Of a DNA stretch of 10,163 nucleotides, positions 1-6,732 are shown piece by piece. The DNA is from Candidatus Hydrogenedentota bacterium (GTDB taxonomy: Bacteria > Hydrogenedentota > Hydrogenedentia > Hydrogenedentales > SLHB01), in the NCBI GenBank assembly GCA_003552485.1, contig PUMX01000344.1, positions 1-10,163 on the forward strand, given 5' to 3'. The position numbers and the translations under genes were made by a program. Below the pieces are notes generated by a model that worked only from the letters and a program-made list of their open reading frames with translations, made no database searches and was not told where the DNA came from. Each line of letters opens with the position of its first letter. Position 1 is the stretch's first letter.

Positions 1-293
1 ACCAATGCTTCCGGCGCGCCCGTATACGTCGCGGTAAACAACGGATCCGCCGCGACGTTAAGCACCACATGCTTCATGGTTACTAGCGCGCGCGCTTTAC
101 CGAAAGCAACGCCGAGGCCGACTTCGAGAGCGACTTTCTCGTTAGGCGCCCACTGCGCGCGGCCGCCCAACGCTGAAAAACGTTCAAGAATCTCGGTCGA
201 GGGCGTGCCCGGATACCCAGTGCCAAGCGAGATGGCGCCGTCGAGCGCGGCTTGGGCAACAGCCTCGTTGCCCGTGAGGAATTGGTATGGCAT
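1..293 (-). CDS. iorA: Indolepyruvate ferredoxin oxidoreductase alpha subunit, N-terminal part (runs off left edge)
   Basis: Only the first 97 codons are present; the gene continues past base 1. The family oxidatively decarboxylates arylpyruvates (indolepyruvate and relatives) to aryl-acyl-CoA in the cytoplasm, using thiamine diphosphate and ferredoxin with a beta subunit (IorB). The N-terminus MPYQFLTGNEAVAQAALDGA leads into GYPGTPSTE (residues 26-34), then W48-A-P-N-E-K-V-A-L-E, in which E52 is the expected thiamine-contacting glutamate, then TMKHVVLNVAADPL (72-85). This order is characteristic of the IorA pyrimidine-binding domain. The ATG at 293 has AGGAG at 300-304, six bases upstream. 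Two positions differ from the usual form: the family normally reads MKHVG where this has MKHVV, and the segment after TYTG reads APEAL instead of a Gly-rich stretch. iorB would be expected beyond the left edge. The 5' gap carries its own promoter candidate (572-600), so this is probably a separate unit from the redoxin gene. The identification is firm; the substrate is known only at family level. Confidence 0.9.
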   Translation of the reverse strand, partial: MPYQFLTGNEAVAQAALDGAISLGTGYPGTPSTEILERFSALGGRAQWAPNEKVALEVGLGVAFGKARALVTMKHVVLNVAADPLFTATYTGAPEAL

Positions 294-359
294 AAGATGC
301 TCCTGCGATACGCAAAAGCCTCGGGACGGGCAATAGCGAAATAGCGTGGGGAGCGTTCT

Positions 360-426
360 TCAGGCGAACATGAGGGACCAGCTGCCGCCGGACGTTAGAC
401 GCCGCCGTGGGCGTCAACCCGCCTGA
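360..426 (-). promoter_or_regulatory. Potentially structured leader upstream of iorA
   Basis: A 7-base pair can form between 420-426 and 360-366 (TCAGGCG with CGCCTGA on the minus strand). It encloses a perfect 6-bp hairpin, GACGCC / GGCGTC, at 398-403 and 410-415. The structure would sit in the long 5' leader between the promoter candidate and the iorA ribosome binding site. I do not recognise it as a known riboswitch, and in GC-rich DNA such pairings can occur by chance. Confidence 0.2.
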
Positions 427-549
427 GCGTTACCACCATTGCTTCGTGCATCGTCTGACGGCGCATACGAAGGGCCGCCCCGCTTACTTCCCAAGCCAGC
501 CGCGGCGCGCCGCAAGGCCTTTGCAAAATACGTCATCAGGCCTTCGCAA

Positions 550-579
550 TTGACACGCGAAAACCCGGCCAAATATAGA
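550..579 (+). promoter_or_regulatory. Opposing promoter-like sequence sharing the same AT core
   Basis: On the plus strand a perfect TTGACA (550-555) is followed after 18 bases by TATAGA (574-579, four of six). It overlaps the -10 of the minus-strand promoter candidate. A transcript would run antisense into the 3' end of the redoxin gene, and no plus-strand gene follows. It may be chance or a symmetric divergent promoter. Confidence 0.25.
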
Positions 580-600
580 CAAAAACCTAGGCGGATTCAA
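572..600 (-). promoter_or_regulatory. Sigma70-like promoter candidate for iorA
   Basis: On the minus strand, TTGAAT (595-600) and TATATT (572-577) are separated by exactly 17 bases. They match four of six and five of six bases of the -35 and -10 consensus. The element lies directly after the terminator-like hairpin of the upstream gene and points at iorA. Transcription would start near 565, giving a leader of about 270 bases. The AT-rich core stands out in GC-rich surroundings. Function is inferred from consensus and position only. Confidence 0.45.
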
Positions 601-603
601 GTG

Positions 604-626
604 AAAAACACCGCGCTTCCGGCGCG
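604..626 (-). terminator. Rho-independent terminator candidate after redoxin gene
   Basis: Read on the minus strand, CGCGC (622-626), a 5-base loop and GCGCG (612-616) form a short all-GC stem. A GTG and then five consecutive T bases (604-608) follow. It lies about 50 bases past the redoxin stop codon and immediately before the iorA promoter candidate, which fits a boundary between transcription units. The stem is only 5 bp, so strength is uncertain. Confidence 0.45.
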
Positions 627-674
627 CCATCCAGAAGAGCAGAATGCCGGCTTTGTGAGCGCCCGAATCGCGGC

Positions 675-1295
675 TCACCCGCCGCGCTTGATGGTGCATC
701 CCCATGCGCTGACACGCTCACGTGGGATCGGCTCTCCGGCGAGAAGCGCGTCGAGGGCGTCCCGCACGTAGTTTGTTCCTCCCTCGGTGGCCGGACGGAT
801 GCGGTTGTCGAAGGCGCCTTGGTAAACAAGTTCGCCCTCTTCGTCAACAATGAAGATCTCCGGTGTGATGCTCGCGCCCACGAGGTCGGCGTAGGCGTGG
901 TCCTCGTCCTTAAGCACGGGATACGGCTTACCCACTTCCTCGACGTACTCGCGGATTTCATCCAGATCCACGTCGTAATGGCTGTCGATCCCGAGAAAGA
1001 CCACACCTTCTTCCGAATACTCCTCATAAACTGCGGACATGTGTTCGTCAACGCCCGCGGACCAAGGGCACAGATGGGAACAGAAGTCGAGCACCACAAT
1101 CTCGCCTTCATAATCCGAGAGTTGGTAGGTTTCGCCGTCCGTCGCCTCCATTTCGAAGTCAGGCATGGGGTCGCCGATTTCGAGTTCCGGGCTTACGCCA
1201 CTGAGCGCTCCAGTCAACGTCAGATAACCGACAGCGCCCCCCACAATAACCACGACGGCCACCACGGCGACGAGAATCCCGATGATACGGTACAT
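675..1295 (-). CDS. Membrane-anchored redoxin (AhpC/TSA / thioredoxin-like fold)
   Basis: This 206-aa protein has an N-terminal hydrophobic anchor (about residues 4-30, following MYR) and then an acidic thioredoxin-fold domain that should face outside the cytoplasm. The domain opens with GDPMPDFEMEATDG (41-54), typical of AhpC/TSA and TlpA-like redoxins. The strand VVLDF leads into C72-S-H-L-C76-P-W, and the cis-proline loop is ITPEIFIVDEEGELVYQG (143-160). The C-terminus AWGCTIKRGG has C200 in the GC-x-IK tail seen in a branch of planctomycete-type redoxins. The probable role is thiol-disulfide or peroxide chemistry in the envelope; the substrate is unknown. The redox site is CxxxC where thioredoxins have CxxC. 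The ATG at 1295 has GGAGGG seven bases upstream. A weak -10-like TACAAT (1330-1335) lies 35 bases upstream without a good -35. The gene follows the YfhO gene after 136 bases. Confidence 0.85.
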   Translation of the reverse strand: MYRIIGILVAVVAVVVIVGGAVGYLTLTGALSGVSPELEIGDPMPDFEMEATDGETYQLSDYEGEIVVLDFCSHLCPWSAGVDEHMSAVYEEYSEEGVVFLGIDSHYDVDLDEIREYVEEVGKPYPVLKDEDHAYADLVGASITPEIFIVDEEGELVYQGAFDNRIRPATEGGTNYVRDALDALLAGEPIPRERVSAWGCTIKRGG

Positions 1296-1431
1296 GAGCG
1301 GTCCCTCCGTTGGTTGTATCCGTTACTGAATTGTAAATGAGATCGCGCGCGAAAAGATAGACCTGTCATACCCGCTATCACCCAATACCCCTCAGCCTAT
1401 AGAAGGCGAGAAGCAGACGGGCCACCTTCGG

Positions 1432-3762
1432 CTAACGCGTCACAGTGCGCTTCTTCATCGTCAAGGTCGAGCGCAGGAATGGCAACATAAGACAGATTAC
1501 GATGCCGGCAAGGGAAAGACCAATGCCCCAGCGATGACTGGCGGGCGCAAAGCGGAAGACGATCTCGTGCTCGCCTTGCGGCAGTGCCACTGCCCGGAAA
1601 TTATGATAGGCGGGGATGATGGGAACCCGCTCTCCGTTCAGCGCCGCCTTCCAGCCGGGGTAGTAGGCGTCAGCCAGTACGAGCATTGCGGGCGCCGGCG
1701 TAGCCGCTGACACCGTCACGGTGTTATTGGTCCGCGTAGTGACCTTGGCATGGCCCGACGCCCCCGCGGGCTCTGGCGTGAAACCGTCTGGCGGGTTTTC
1801 TTCAAGCAATACCGTTTCGCCCGGCGCAAAGTCTGGCTCGCGCATCCGCGCGAACAGGGCGTCCACGTCTTCATAAACCTCGTACTGCCCGGTTAGGAAC
1901 ACACGCGGCAGCGCAGCCTTGTTACGGTAAACTTCAATGCCACTCAGGGTTGTCTCAAGGGTGAACCGCTCCGGATGCTCCTCCAAAGGAAACAGAGGCG
2001 GATGGGCGGGATTATGCAGCACATGGGTAAGCGCCCGCACAGGCTCTGGACTCCCCCAAACCTCTTCCCCAAGCGTTTCTTGAAACCGGACTATCCGTTC
2101 GGGGTATAGGCTGTCATAGCCTAACCATTCTTCAATGCCATAAGCCGGGAAGATGGCCGACGGAATGCCCGCCTCGCCCGTACCCACACGGATGCAGCCC
2201 GGTTTCTCCAAGAGGTAGTCCGTCAAGGCTGTGTCCGGGAAGACTTGTTCAGCAGGCAGCGTCGGGTTGAAATTGCGGTTGTGGACGAGTAAATCCGCAC
2301 TTAACACAACCAAAGCCAGAAGCGGGACCACGCCGTAGATGCGGTTCCGCCAGGCATTGGACCGCCACAAGTAAGGTACGGCGGCCGGCAGAGCAAGCAC
2401 AAGCCCGGACAAGCCCAAGAATAGCGCGGCCCAACCTATCTGTGTCAGCGTGTATTCCCGCAAGCCCTCGATACCGATGCGCTGTTCAAAAAACACCCAG
2501 GCCGTCAGCACGACCGCCGCCGCGACGGAGGCCGCAATCGCGGCGGGCCAAAGCTGGCGCAACGAGCGTGGCTGTTCCAGCCAGACAGCAATGCCCATGA
2601 CACCGAGCAAAGGGACCGCAAAAAGCGCGAAGGCGCCGTGGTAGGCTATATGGATGGTATCGAAACCGGGCAGGCCATGAACCCACTCTAAAGGCGGAGC
2701 GCTAAAAGCCAGCAAGAACGACACAACCGCCGCGCCAGCAAGGGCATAGCCTTGCCGGGTGCGCAATTCCGCGCGTTTACCATGCGCCAGAAGCAACGCC
2801 GCCCCGCACCAGACCAACATACCGCAATAGAGCATCGCGTTGTAAGCCGAGTTGTTCCACCCCCAGTAATTGTCACCATCTACGGTATTGCCGAAGAAAC
2901 GCGGGACCCATAAGGATGCGACCGCGCCCGGCGCAAGCCAATCAAGATCTGGCGCGCCCGGCCGGTCGTGCAGTGTGCCCGTGTTGGCCAAGTATTCGAG
3001 AAACGGCAAGACCTGCCCCATCGCCGTGAGTAATGCGCCTCCCCAAGCCGCCGCGAACACCCCCGCGGCGGCGGCCAAGACCTTCCAGTTATGCCGCTCC
3101 AGGGCCAATCGGAAAACAAAATACACAGCGAGACCCAAACCAGAGACGAAGGCCGTTTGAGGATGCCCGGCCAGCAGCATCAGCACGCCGCCAATGAGTA
3201 ACGTGTAGAATCCCCGGTACAGCCGCCCCTGTACGATCCATTCAGCGCCAAGAAACGCGATGGGGAGCCAGACAGTTACTTCCGTCTGGGTCCATTGCGC
3301 CCAAACCAGATTGTAACTGGCGAACATCCACGCGGCGGCGGCGAGCCTGGCCATGGGCGGCGTCAGTTTGAGTCCACGCGCGCAGACATAAGCGCTGCCC
3401 CCAGTGAAGACGAGTTGCAGTAGCAAGTAGATGGTCTTAGCCAAGTCCGTGTTGAAAACAGCAAAAAGCAACCGGGGCGGGTAGAGCGTAGCGCTGATGT
3501 AATTGGGTAGCAGCGGTATGCCAGTGAGCTGAAAAGGATTCCACAGAGGCCATTCCCCCGCATCAAGCGCCGCGGTGGTGGCTGTGTAATGGGCCCGGAG
3601 AACTGTTACGACGTCCACCATGAGCAGATTACGCGACCCGTCCCAGTCCTCCGGCGCATACTCACTCCAAGGCCCCATATGGAAGAGAACGTCTGCAGGA
3701 CTGACCACCTCGCCGCGCAAGAATACTCCGGGAAAGACGAGGACGCAGCCGAAGAGCAGCAA
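1432..3762 (-). CDS. YfhO-family polytopic membrane protein (GT-C-type fold)
   Basis: This is a large integral membrane protein of the YfhO family, whose members resemble GT-C glycosyltransferases; some take part in glycosylating cell-surface polymers. Numbered from the TTG at 3762, the protein has 776 residues. A first membrane segment spans residues 1-15. The signature GEWPLWNPFQLTGIPLL (69-85) is followed by YPPRLLF (95-101), and many hydrophobic helices run to about residue 480. A soluble beta-rich C-terminal region contains YYPGW (700-704) and GEHEIVFRFAP, the usual YfhO ending, and a final helix lies near 744-762. D50 sits where family members have the first-loop acidic residue. The TTG start has no ribosome binding site and cuts into the first helix. 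The frame stays open upstream, and an ATT at 3843 with a perfect AAGGAG would give 803 residues with a basic N-terminus before the helix. I kept the first conventional start codon for the coordinates but think 3843 is more likely. Donor and acceptor are unknown. Confidence 0.85.
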   Translation of the reverse strand: MLLFGCVLVFPGVFLRGEVVSPADVLFHMGPWSEYAPEDWDGSRNLLMVDVVTVLRAHYTATTAALDAGEWPLWNPFQLTGIPLLPNYISATLYPPRLLFAVFNTDLAKTIYLLLQLVFTGGSAYVCARGLKLTPPMARLAAAAWMFASYNLVWAQWTQTEVTVWLPIAFLGAEWIVQGRLYRGFYTLLIGGVLMLLAGHPQTAFVSGLGLAVYFVFRLALERHNWKVLAAAAGVFAAAWGGALLTAMGQVLPFLEYLANTGTLHDRPGAPDLDWLAPGAVASLWVPRFFGNTVDGDNYWGWNNSAYNAMLYCGMLVWCGAALLLAHGKRAELRTRQGYALAGAAVVSFLLAFSAPPLEWVHGLPGFDTIHIAYHGAFALFAVPLLGVMGIAVWLEQPRSLRQLWPAAIAASVAAAVVLTAWVFFEQRIGIEGLREYTLTQIGWAALFLGLSGLVLALPAAVPYLWRSNAWRNRIYGVVPLLALVVLSADLLVHNRNFNPTLPAEQVFPDTALTDYLLEKPGCIRVGTGEAGIPSAIFPAYGIEEWLGYDSLYPERIVRFQETLGEEVWGSPEPVRALTHVLHNPAHPPLFPLEEHPERFTLETTLSGIEVYRNKAALPRVFLTGQYEVYEDVDALFARMREPDFAPGETVLLEENPPDGFTPEPAGASGHAKVTTRTNNTVTVSAATPAPAMLVLADAYYPGWKAALNGERVPIIPAYHNFRAVALPQGEHEIVFRFAPASHRWGIGLSLAGIVICLMLPFLRSTLTMKKRTVTR

Positions 3763-3840
3763 GGCCGCTAGAGGCGCCCCCTCACGAACCAGCCGTCGGG
3801 AGCGAAACCGGCGTCCGTCTTCTGTGTTGTTGTATTGCTG

Positions 3841-3856
3841 AATTCTTGCGCTCCTT
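3841..3856 (-). promoter_or_regulatory. Ribosome binding site with ATT start candidate for the YfhO gene
   Basis: AAGGAG (3851-3856, minus strand) is followed by seven bases and then ATT (3841-3843), in frame with the YfhO gene and without any stop down to 3762. The 27 extra codons read roughly QQYNNTEDGRRFRSRRLVRE and then the small-residue start of the first helix. This is a typical cytoplasmic basic segment. The only stop upstream is TGA at 3862-3864. No ATG, GTG or TTG exists in this extension. Confidence 0.5.
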
Positions 3857-3946
3857 GCAGATCAGACGAGCCGCATGCCTCCGCTTCGCCGCAATCCAAT
3901 GAAACCGCATGACGTTGGCAAGGCGCTATGATAGCAATGGTTATCG

Positions 3947-3981
3947 ACGCCGCGCCAAGACCGCTGTGTTCGGCGCGGCGT
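3947..3981 (-). terminator. Strong GC-rich stem-loop after the second BNR gene
   Basis: A perfect 10-bp inverted repeat, ACGCCGCGCC and GGCGCGGCGT (3947-3956 and 3972-3981), encloses a 15-base loop. On the minus strand the stem can extend by a G-U and an A-U pair. It begins 35 bases past the stop of the BNR protein gene ending at 4016 and lies about 100 bases before the YfhO ribosome binding site. No T-run follows on either strand, so it is not a textbook terminator. It may stabilise the mRNA 3' end or mark a unit boundary. Confidence 0.4.
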
Positions 3982-4015
3982 TACAATAGCTTCCCGAATC
4001 AGCGGCGCCCAGCGA

Positions 4016-5359
4016 TCAGCGCGTGTCCATATCCTGCCGCAAGTTCATCGCCAGTTTGCGGAAATTCCGAACGCGATGAAAGGTCGCCGTGTCGGCATCA
4101 TGACGATTATGGCCATCGACACTGGATCGGGCGATGATGGCCAAATCGTCACCATCAATCACTTGGCTGGCGTACATGAACGACTGGCCCAGCCTGCCGG
4201 CGCGCGCCACACACCCGGCCGGGAACCAGTTCAAACCGTCCAATCCGTACATAAGCATGAGAAACCGCCGATCGTTGCCGCCGATACCTCCCGGGTATGG
4301 TTCGTCGTCGCGATGCTCGGCAGGGTCTTGAAACGCGAACTGGTCCTGACCATCGACGGCCAGATTGACTGTCGCCCAAAACATCTGGGAAACGTCATCC
4401 CAAGTCACGCAGAATTTGACCTGAGCGCCGGGCATCGGGTGGTACTGCGTAAAAGACAGATCAAGGTTCTCTCCGTCATCCGTTACGTCAAAGACCGCCG
4501 CCAGGTTCGTGGTGGCCTGCAAAGGCGGTTTCACTGTTGACAGGACACGCAGTCTGCCGCCGACAAGTAGGACATTCGGCTCAAGCATCCGGTTGGACGG
4601 GTAACTCCCGGTCATCTTTGGATTCAGCAGCGAATCTGGAAGACCGGGAAACGGCACGAAGTTTGATATTCGCCAGGACTTCGAGTCCATCAGGTCGCCT
4701 GATAGGTCGCCGGCAAGCACCCGGTGACCACGCTCGGCCGGCCCGAGACTTCGATCGTCAACGGCCCAATAGAGAGTATTGTTGTGAATAGTCATGCCAG
4801 TCTGACAATTCCACAACGTACCTTTCGCCACCGTTACGGGATCCGACCACGTCCTTCCAGCATCATCACTGCGCAGCAGGGTCAGGTCGATGAAGCGGCG
4901 CCTTTCACCCCAGGGATCAGCAAACAGATAGAGCTTCTCCTCATGAACGAACGGGGTTACTGTATGACAAGGCAACTCCGCCACTGGTTTACCCCAACTC
5001 CTCCCACCATCCGTGCTCTGCACAATCACACACGTCCACCCCTGGTCCAACACTACCGGTACCGTGGCCACCAGCATCCCGTCAGGCATTTTGGCTATCC
5101 CGACACCATCGATCCCACGGCCAGGGACATGGCTTCGAAAAGCGACCGTGTAGTCCTGGGCAAGCGGTTTTGCCCAGCACGCGGCATCCGGCGGAGGGGA
5201 GACCGTTTCGCCGGACAAGGATTCTTCCGCCGTGTGCGCGGGCGTCCCGGCGCCGGCTGCGGCAAGAGTCCCAGCGCCAAGACTTAGAAGCGTTCTGCGG
5301 CTCATTCTAGCGTTCATGATAGCGCCCAATCCTATTGGCTTGCCGAGCTCCGGTATCAT
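4016..5359 (-). CDS. Tat-exported BNR-repeat / sialidase-like protein, copy 2
   Basis: This 447-aa protein has a twin-arginine signal (SRRTLLSLGAGTLAAAGAG, R21-R22) and a six-bladed-propeller type sequence. Two Asp-box (BNR) motifs are visible: STDGGRSW (115-122) and SDDAGRTW (164-171). The C-terminus, GDDLAIIARSSVDG then TFHRVRNFR, is shared with the neighbouring paralog. Such proteins are usually annotated as exo-alpha-sialidases and would act outside the cytoplasm on glycans. I cannot find the FRIP arginine motif of GH33 enzymes, so sialidase activity is doubtful. The ATG at 5359 overlaps the previous gene's stop as ATGA, with AGGGG four bases upstream, which suggests translational coupling. 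An ATG at 5317 (MNARMSRRTLL) is an alternative that gives a more typical short n-region but has only a distant AGGA. A GC-rich hairpin follows the gene. Confidence 0.82.
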   Translation of the reverse strand: MIPELGKPIGLGAIMNARMSRRTLLSLGAGTLAAAGAGTPAHTAEESLSGETVSPPPDAACWAKPLAQDYTVAFRSHVPGRGIDGVGIAKMPDGMLVATVPVVLDQGWTCVIVQSTDGGRSWGKPVAELPCHTVTPFVHEEKLYLFADPWGERRRFIDLTLLRSDDAGRTWSDPVTVAKGTLWNCQTGMTIHNNTLYWAVDDRSLGPAERGHRVLAGDLSGDLMDSKSWRISNFVPFPGLPDSLLNPKMTGSYPSNRMLEPNVLLVGGRLRVLSTVKPPLQATTNLAAVFDVTDDGENLDLSFTQYHPMPGAQVKFCVTWDDVSQMFWATVNLAVDGQDQFAFQDPAEHRDDEPYPGGIGGNDRRFLMLMYGLDGLNWFPAGCVARAGRLGQSFMYASQVIDGDDLAIIARSSVDGHNRHDADTATFHRVRNFRKLAMNLRQDMDTR

Positions 5360-6651
5360 AGATCCCCTGGCAGCAAGAACGCCGCCCGGTCGCGGAAATC
5401 CCGAACGCGATGGAAGGTTGTCAGGTCATTGTCGTGCTGATTGCGGCCCTCGCGCGAAGTGCGGGCGGCTACGAGTAAGTCGTCGCCGTCGATCAGCAGC
5501 CCACAGTAGTTCGAGGCCTGCCTCACCTCGGGCCAGACGGCGATGTAGCCCGCGGGCAGCCAGTTCAGGGCGTCAAAACTACAGAACAGCGCCAGAATCC
5601 TACGTTCTCGTCCGGGAGGGCCGCCGTAGTGGGGATTCTCCTCTAGGAACTCGTTGAATTCCGGATCTTGATCCTGCGACCGGGTCGGCAGCGTGGCGTT
5701 CATCCAGTAGAGGCCTGATACCTCGTCGTGAACAATGTGGAATTGATTCTGCGCGCCCGGCAGCGCATGCAACATCCGGAAACGATAGTCGAGCCGATCG
5801 CCGTCATCCTCCATGTCGCAGATGGCCCCAATCCCCACGGTATCGCGCATGTCGATCATGTAGCGCCAACTCACCTGGAGGCGTCCGTTTACATCTACCA
5901 CATTCCCCTCTAAGATTCGGCCGTTTCCCGGCCCCCGGGTCAGCGATGGAGGGACCTCAGGCATGGGCAAACCATCCGAGATACGCCAAGCCGCGGGGTC
6001 CGTCAGGTCACGGCTAAGATCGCCCGAGATGACGTAGGTGGTGTCGCGCTCTGTGTCGCAACACCAATAGAATTGCCCATCGCGCATCACATAACTGCAT
6101 GCGGGATTATAGAACGGTCCCTCGAACAACGTCACCGGCTCACTCCAGGTTTCGCCGTCATCGTCGCTGCGGATGATCCCCATATTCGAATCTTCGCGAT
6201 GGACAGGCCCCGTGCCGATAAAGTACAGCGACTCGTCGTGCTGAAACAGCGTGCCAGCGCAAAAGATGCTTTCGGCTGATTGCCTGGTCCAGGTCTGGCC
6301 GTCGTCATGACTACGGAAGAACAACAACGGCCCGACAGGCTCTTTTGGCGTTCCCCTGATCATCAGGGGCACAGCGCACAACAATTCGCCGTTGGAAAGT
6401 CTTAGCAACGAAGGCGCATCGGTCAAGATGTAGCCGCTCTCCATCGGAATTTCCGCATAGTGGTCAAACACAACCGTGTAATCGCCGTAGGCCGGCTCCA
6501 TCGTGTTGGCCGTCTCCTGCGATTGATTCACCGGTGGTGGGTTGGCGGCGGCAGGCTCTTCCGCGACATGCGCCAAACGCCCTACTGCGGCGGCCGCGAG
6601 CGCACCCACGCCACCGCCCAGTAACCGCCTGCGGTTGATAAGATGTGTCAT
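5356..6651 (-). CDS. Tat-exported BNR-repeat / sialidase-like protein, copy 1
   Basis: This 431-aa protein starts MTHLINRRRLLGGGVGALAA, a twin-arginine signal with R7-R8-R9. Asp boxes are SHDDGQTW (114-121) and SDDDGETW (162-169), in the same places as in the downstream paralog. The C-terminal GDDLLVAARTSREG and TFHRVRDFR segment also matches it. The ATG at 6651 was chosen because GAGGAGGAG (6658-6666) lies six bases upstream; the in-frame ATG at 6681 would translate that site as EEE and has no binding site of its own. The likely role is a secreted beta-propeller that binds or cleaves sugars. The GH33 FRIP motif is not visible, and the corresponding region reads VFDHYAEIP. The stop overlaps the next gene's ATG by four bases. 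Upstream, a 159-aa membrane protein gene ends 81 bases before this start and may be co-transcribed. Confidence 0.82.
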   Translation of the reverse strand: MTHLINRRRLLGGGVGALAAAAVGRLAHVAEEPAAANPPPVNQSQETANTMEPAYGDYTVVFDHYAEIPMESGYILTDAPSLLRLSNGELLCAVPLMIRGTPKEPVGPLLFFRSHDDGQTWTRQSAESIFCAGTLFQHDESLYFIGTGPVHREDSNMGIIRSDDDGETWSEPVTLFEGPFYNPACSYVMRDGQFYWCCDTERDTTYVISGDLSRDLTDPAAWRISDGLPMPEVPPSLTRGPGNGRILEGNVVDVNGRLQVSWRYMIDMRDTVGIGAICDMEDDGDRLDYRFRMLHALPGAQNQFHIVHDEVSGLYWMNATLPTRSQDQDPEFNEFLEENPHYGGPPGRERRILALFCSFDALNWLPAGYIAVWPEVRQASNYCGLLIDGDDLLVAARTSREGRNQHDNDLTTFHRVRDFRDRAAFLLPGDL

Positions 6652-6666
6652 CTTGGTCTCCTCCTC
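6652..6666 (-). promoter_or_regulatory. Ribosome binding site fixing the start of BNR copy 1
   Basis: GAGGAGGAG (6658-6666, minus strand) followed by ACCAAG precedes the ATG at 6649-6651. Its strength and spacing favour this start over the in-frame ATG 30 bases upstream at 6681. Confidence 0.75.
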
Positions 6667-6732
6667 GGGACTAGGAACCATTCACGACCACTCACGCGCC
6701 ACACAATGAGGCAACTTTGGCGGAAGCCAACG

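Larger units (their letters stand above)
294..674. other. Intergenic region between redoxin gene and iorA
   Basis: This 381-base stretch has no convincing gene. It contains a terminator-like hairpin (604-626), overlapping promoter-like sequences (550-600), and a leader toward iorA with nested inverted repeats (360-426). The open frames crossing it (for example 439-771 on the plus strand and 184-417 on the minus strand) have compositions rich in Arg, Ala and Pro, no family resemblance, and overlap clearly coding sequence in other frames. Confidence 0.7.

Noticed and set aside
439..771. 110-codon plus-strand open frame in the iorA-redoxin gap
   Set aside because: It overlaps the well-supported redoxin gene by about 100 bases, has an Arg/Ala/Pro-rich composition typical of antisense frames, and has no recognisable motif or convincing ribosome binding site.
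1323..1335. TACAAT as promoter -10 for the redoxin gene
   Set aside because: The hexamer matches five of six bases, but no reasonable -35 lies 16-18 bases upstream, so I mention it only as weak evidence in the gene entry.
6652..6681. Upstream ATG at 6681 as start of BNR copy 1
   Set aside because: The ten extra codons would translate the Shine-Dalgarno itself (EEE), and the upstream ATG lacks a binding site. The ATG at 6651 is better supported.
6717..6730. Small perfect hairpin (TTGGC/GCCAA) just after the hypothetical gene
   Set aside because: The stem is only 5 bp with no T-run after it, so it is not enough to call a terminator.
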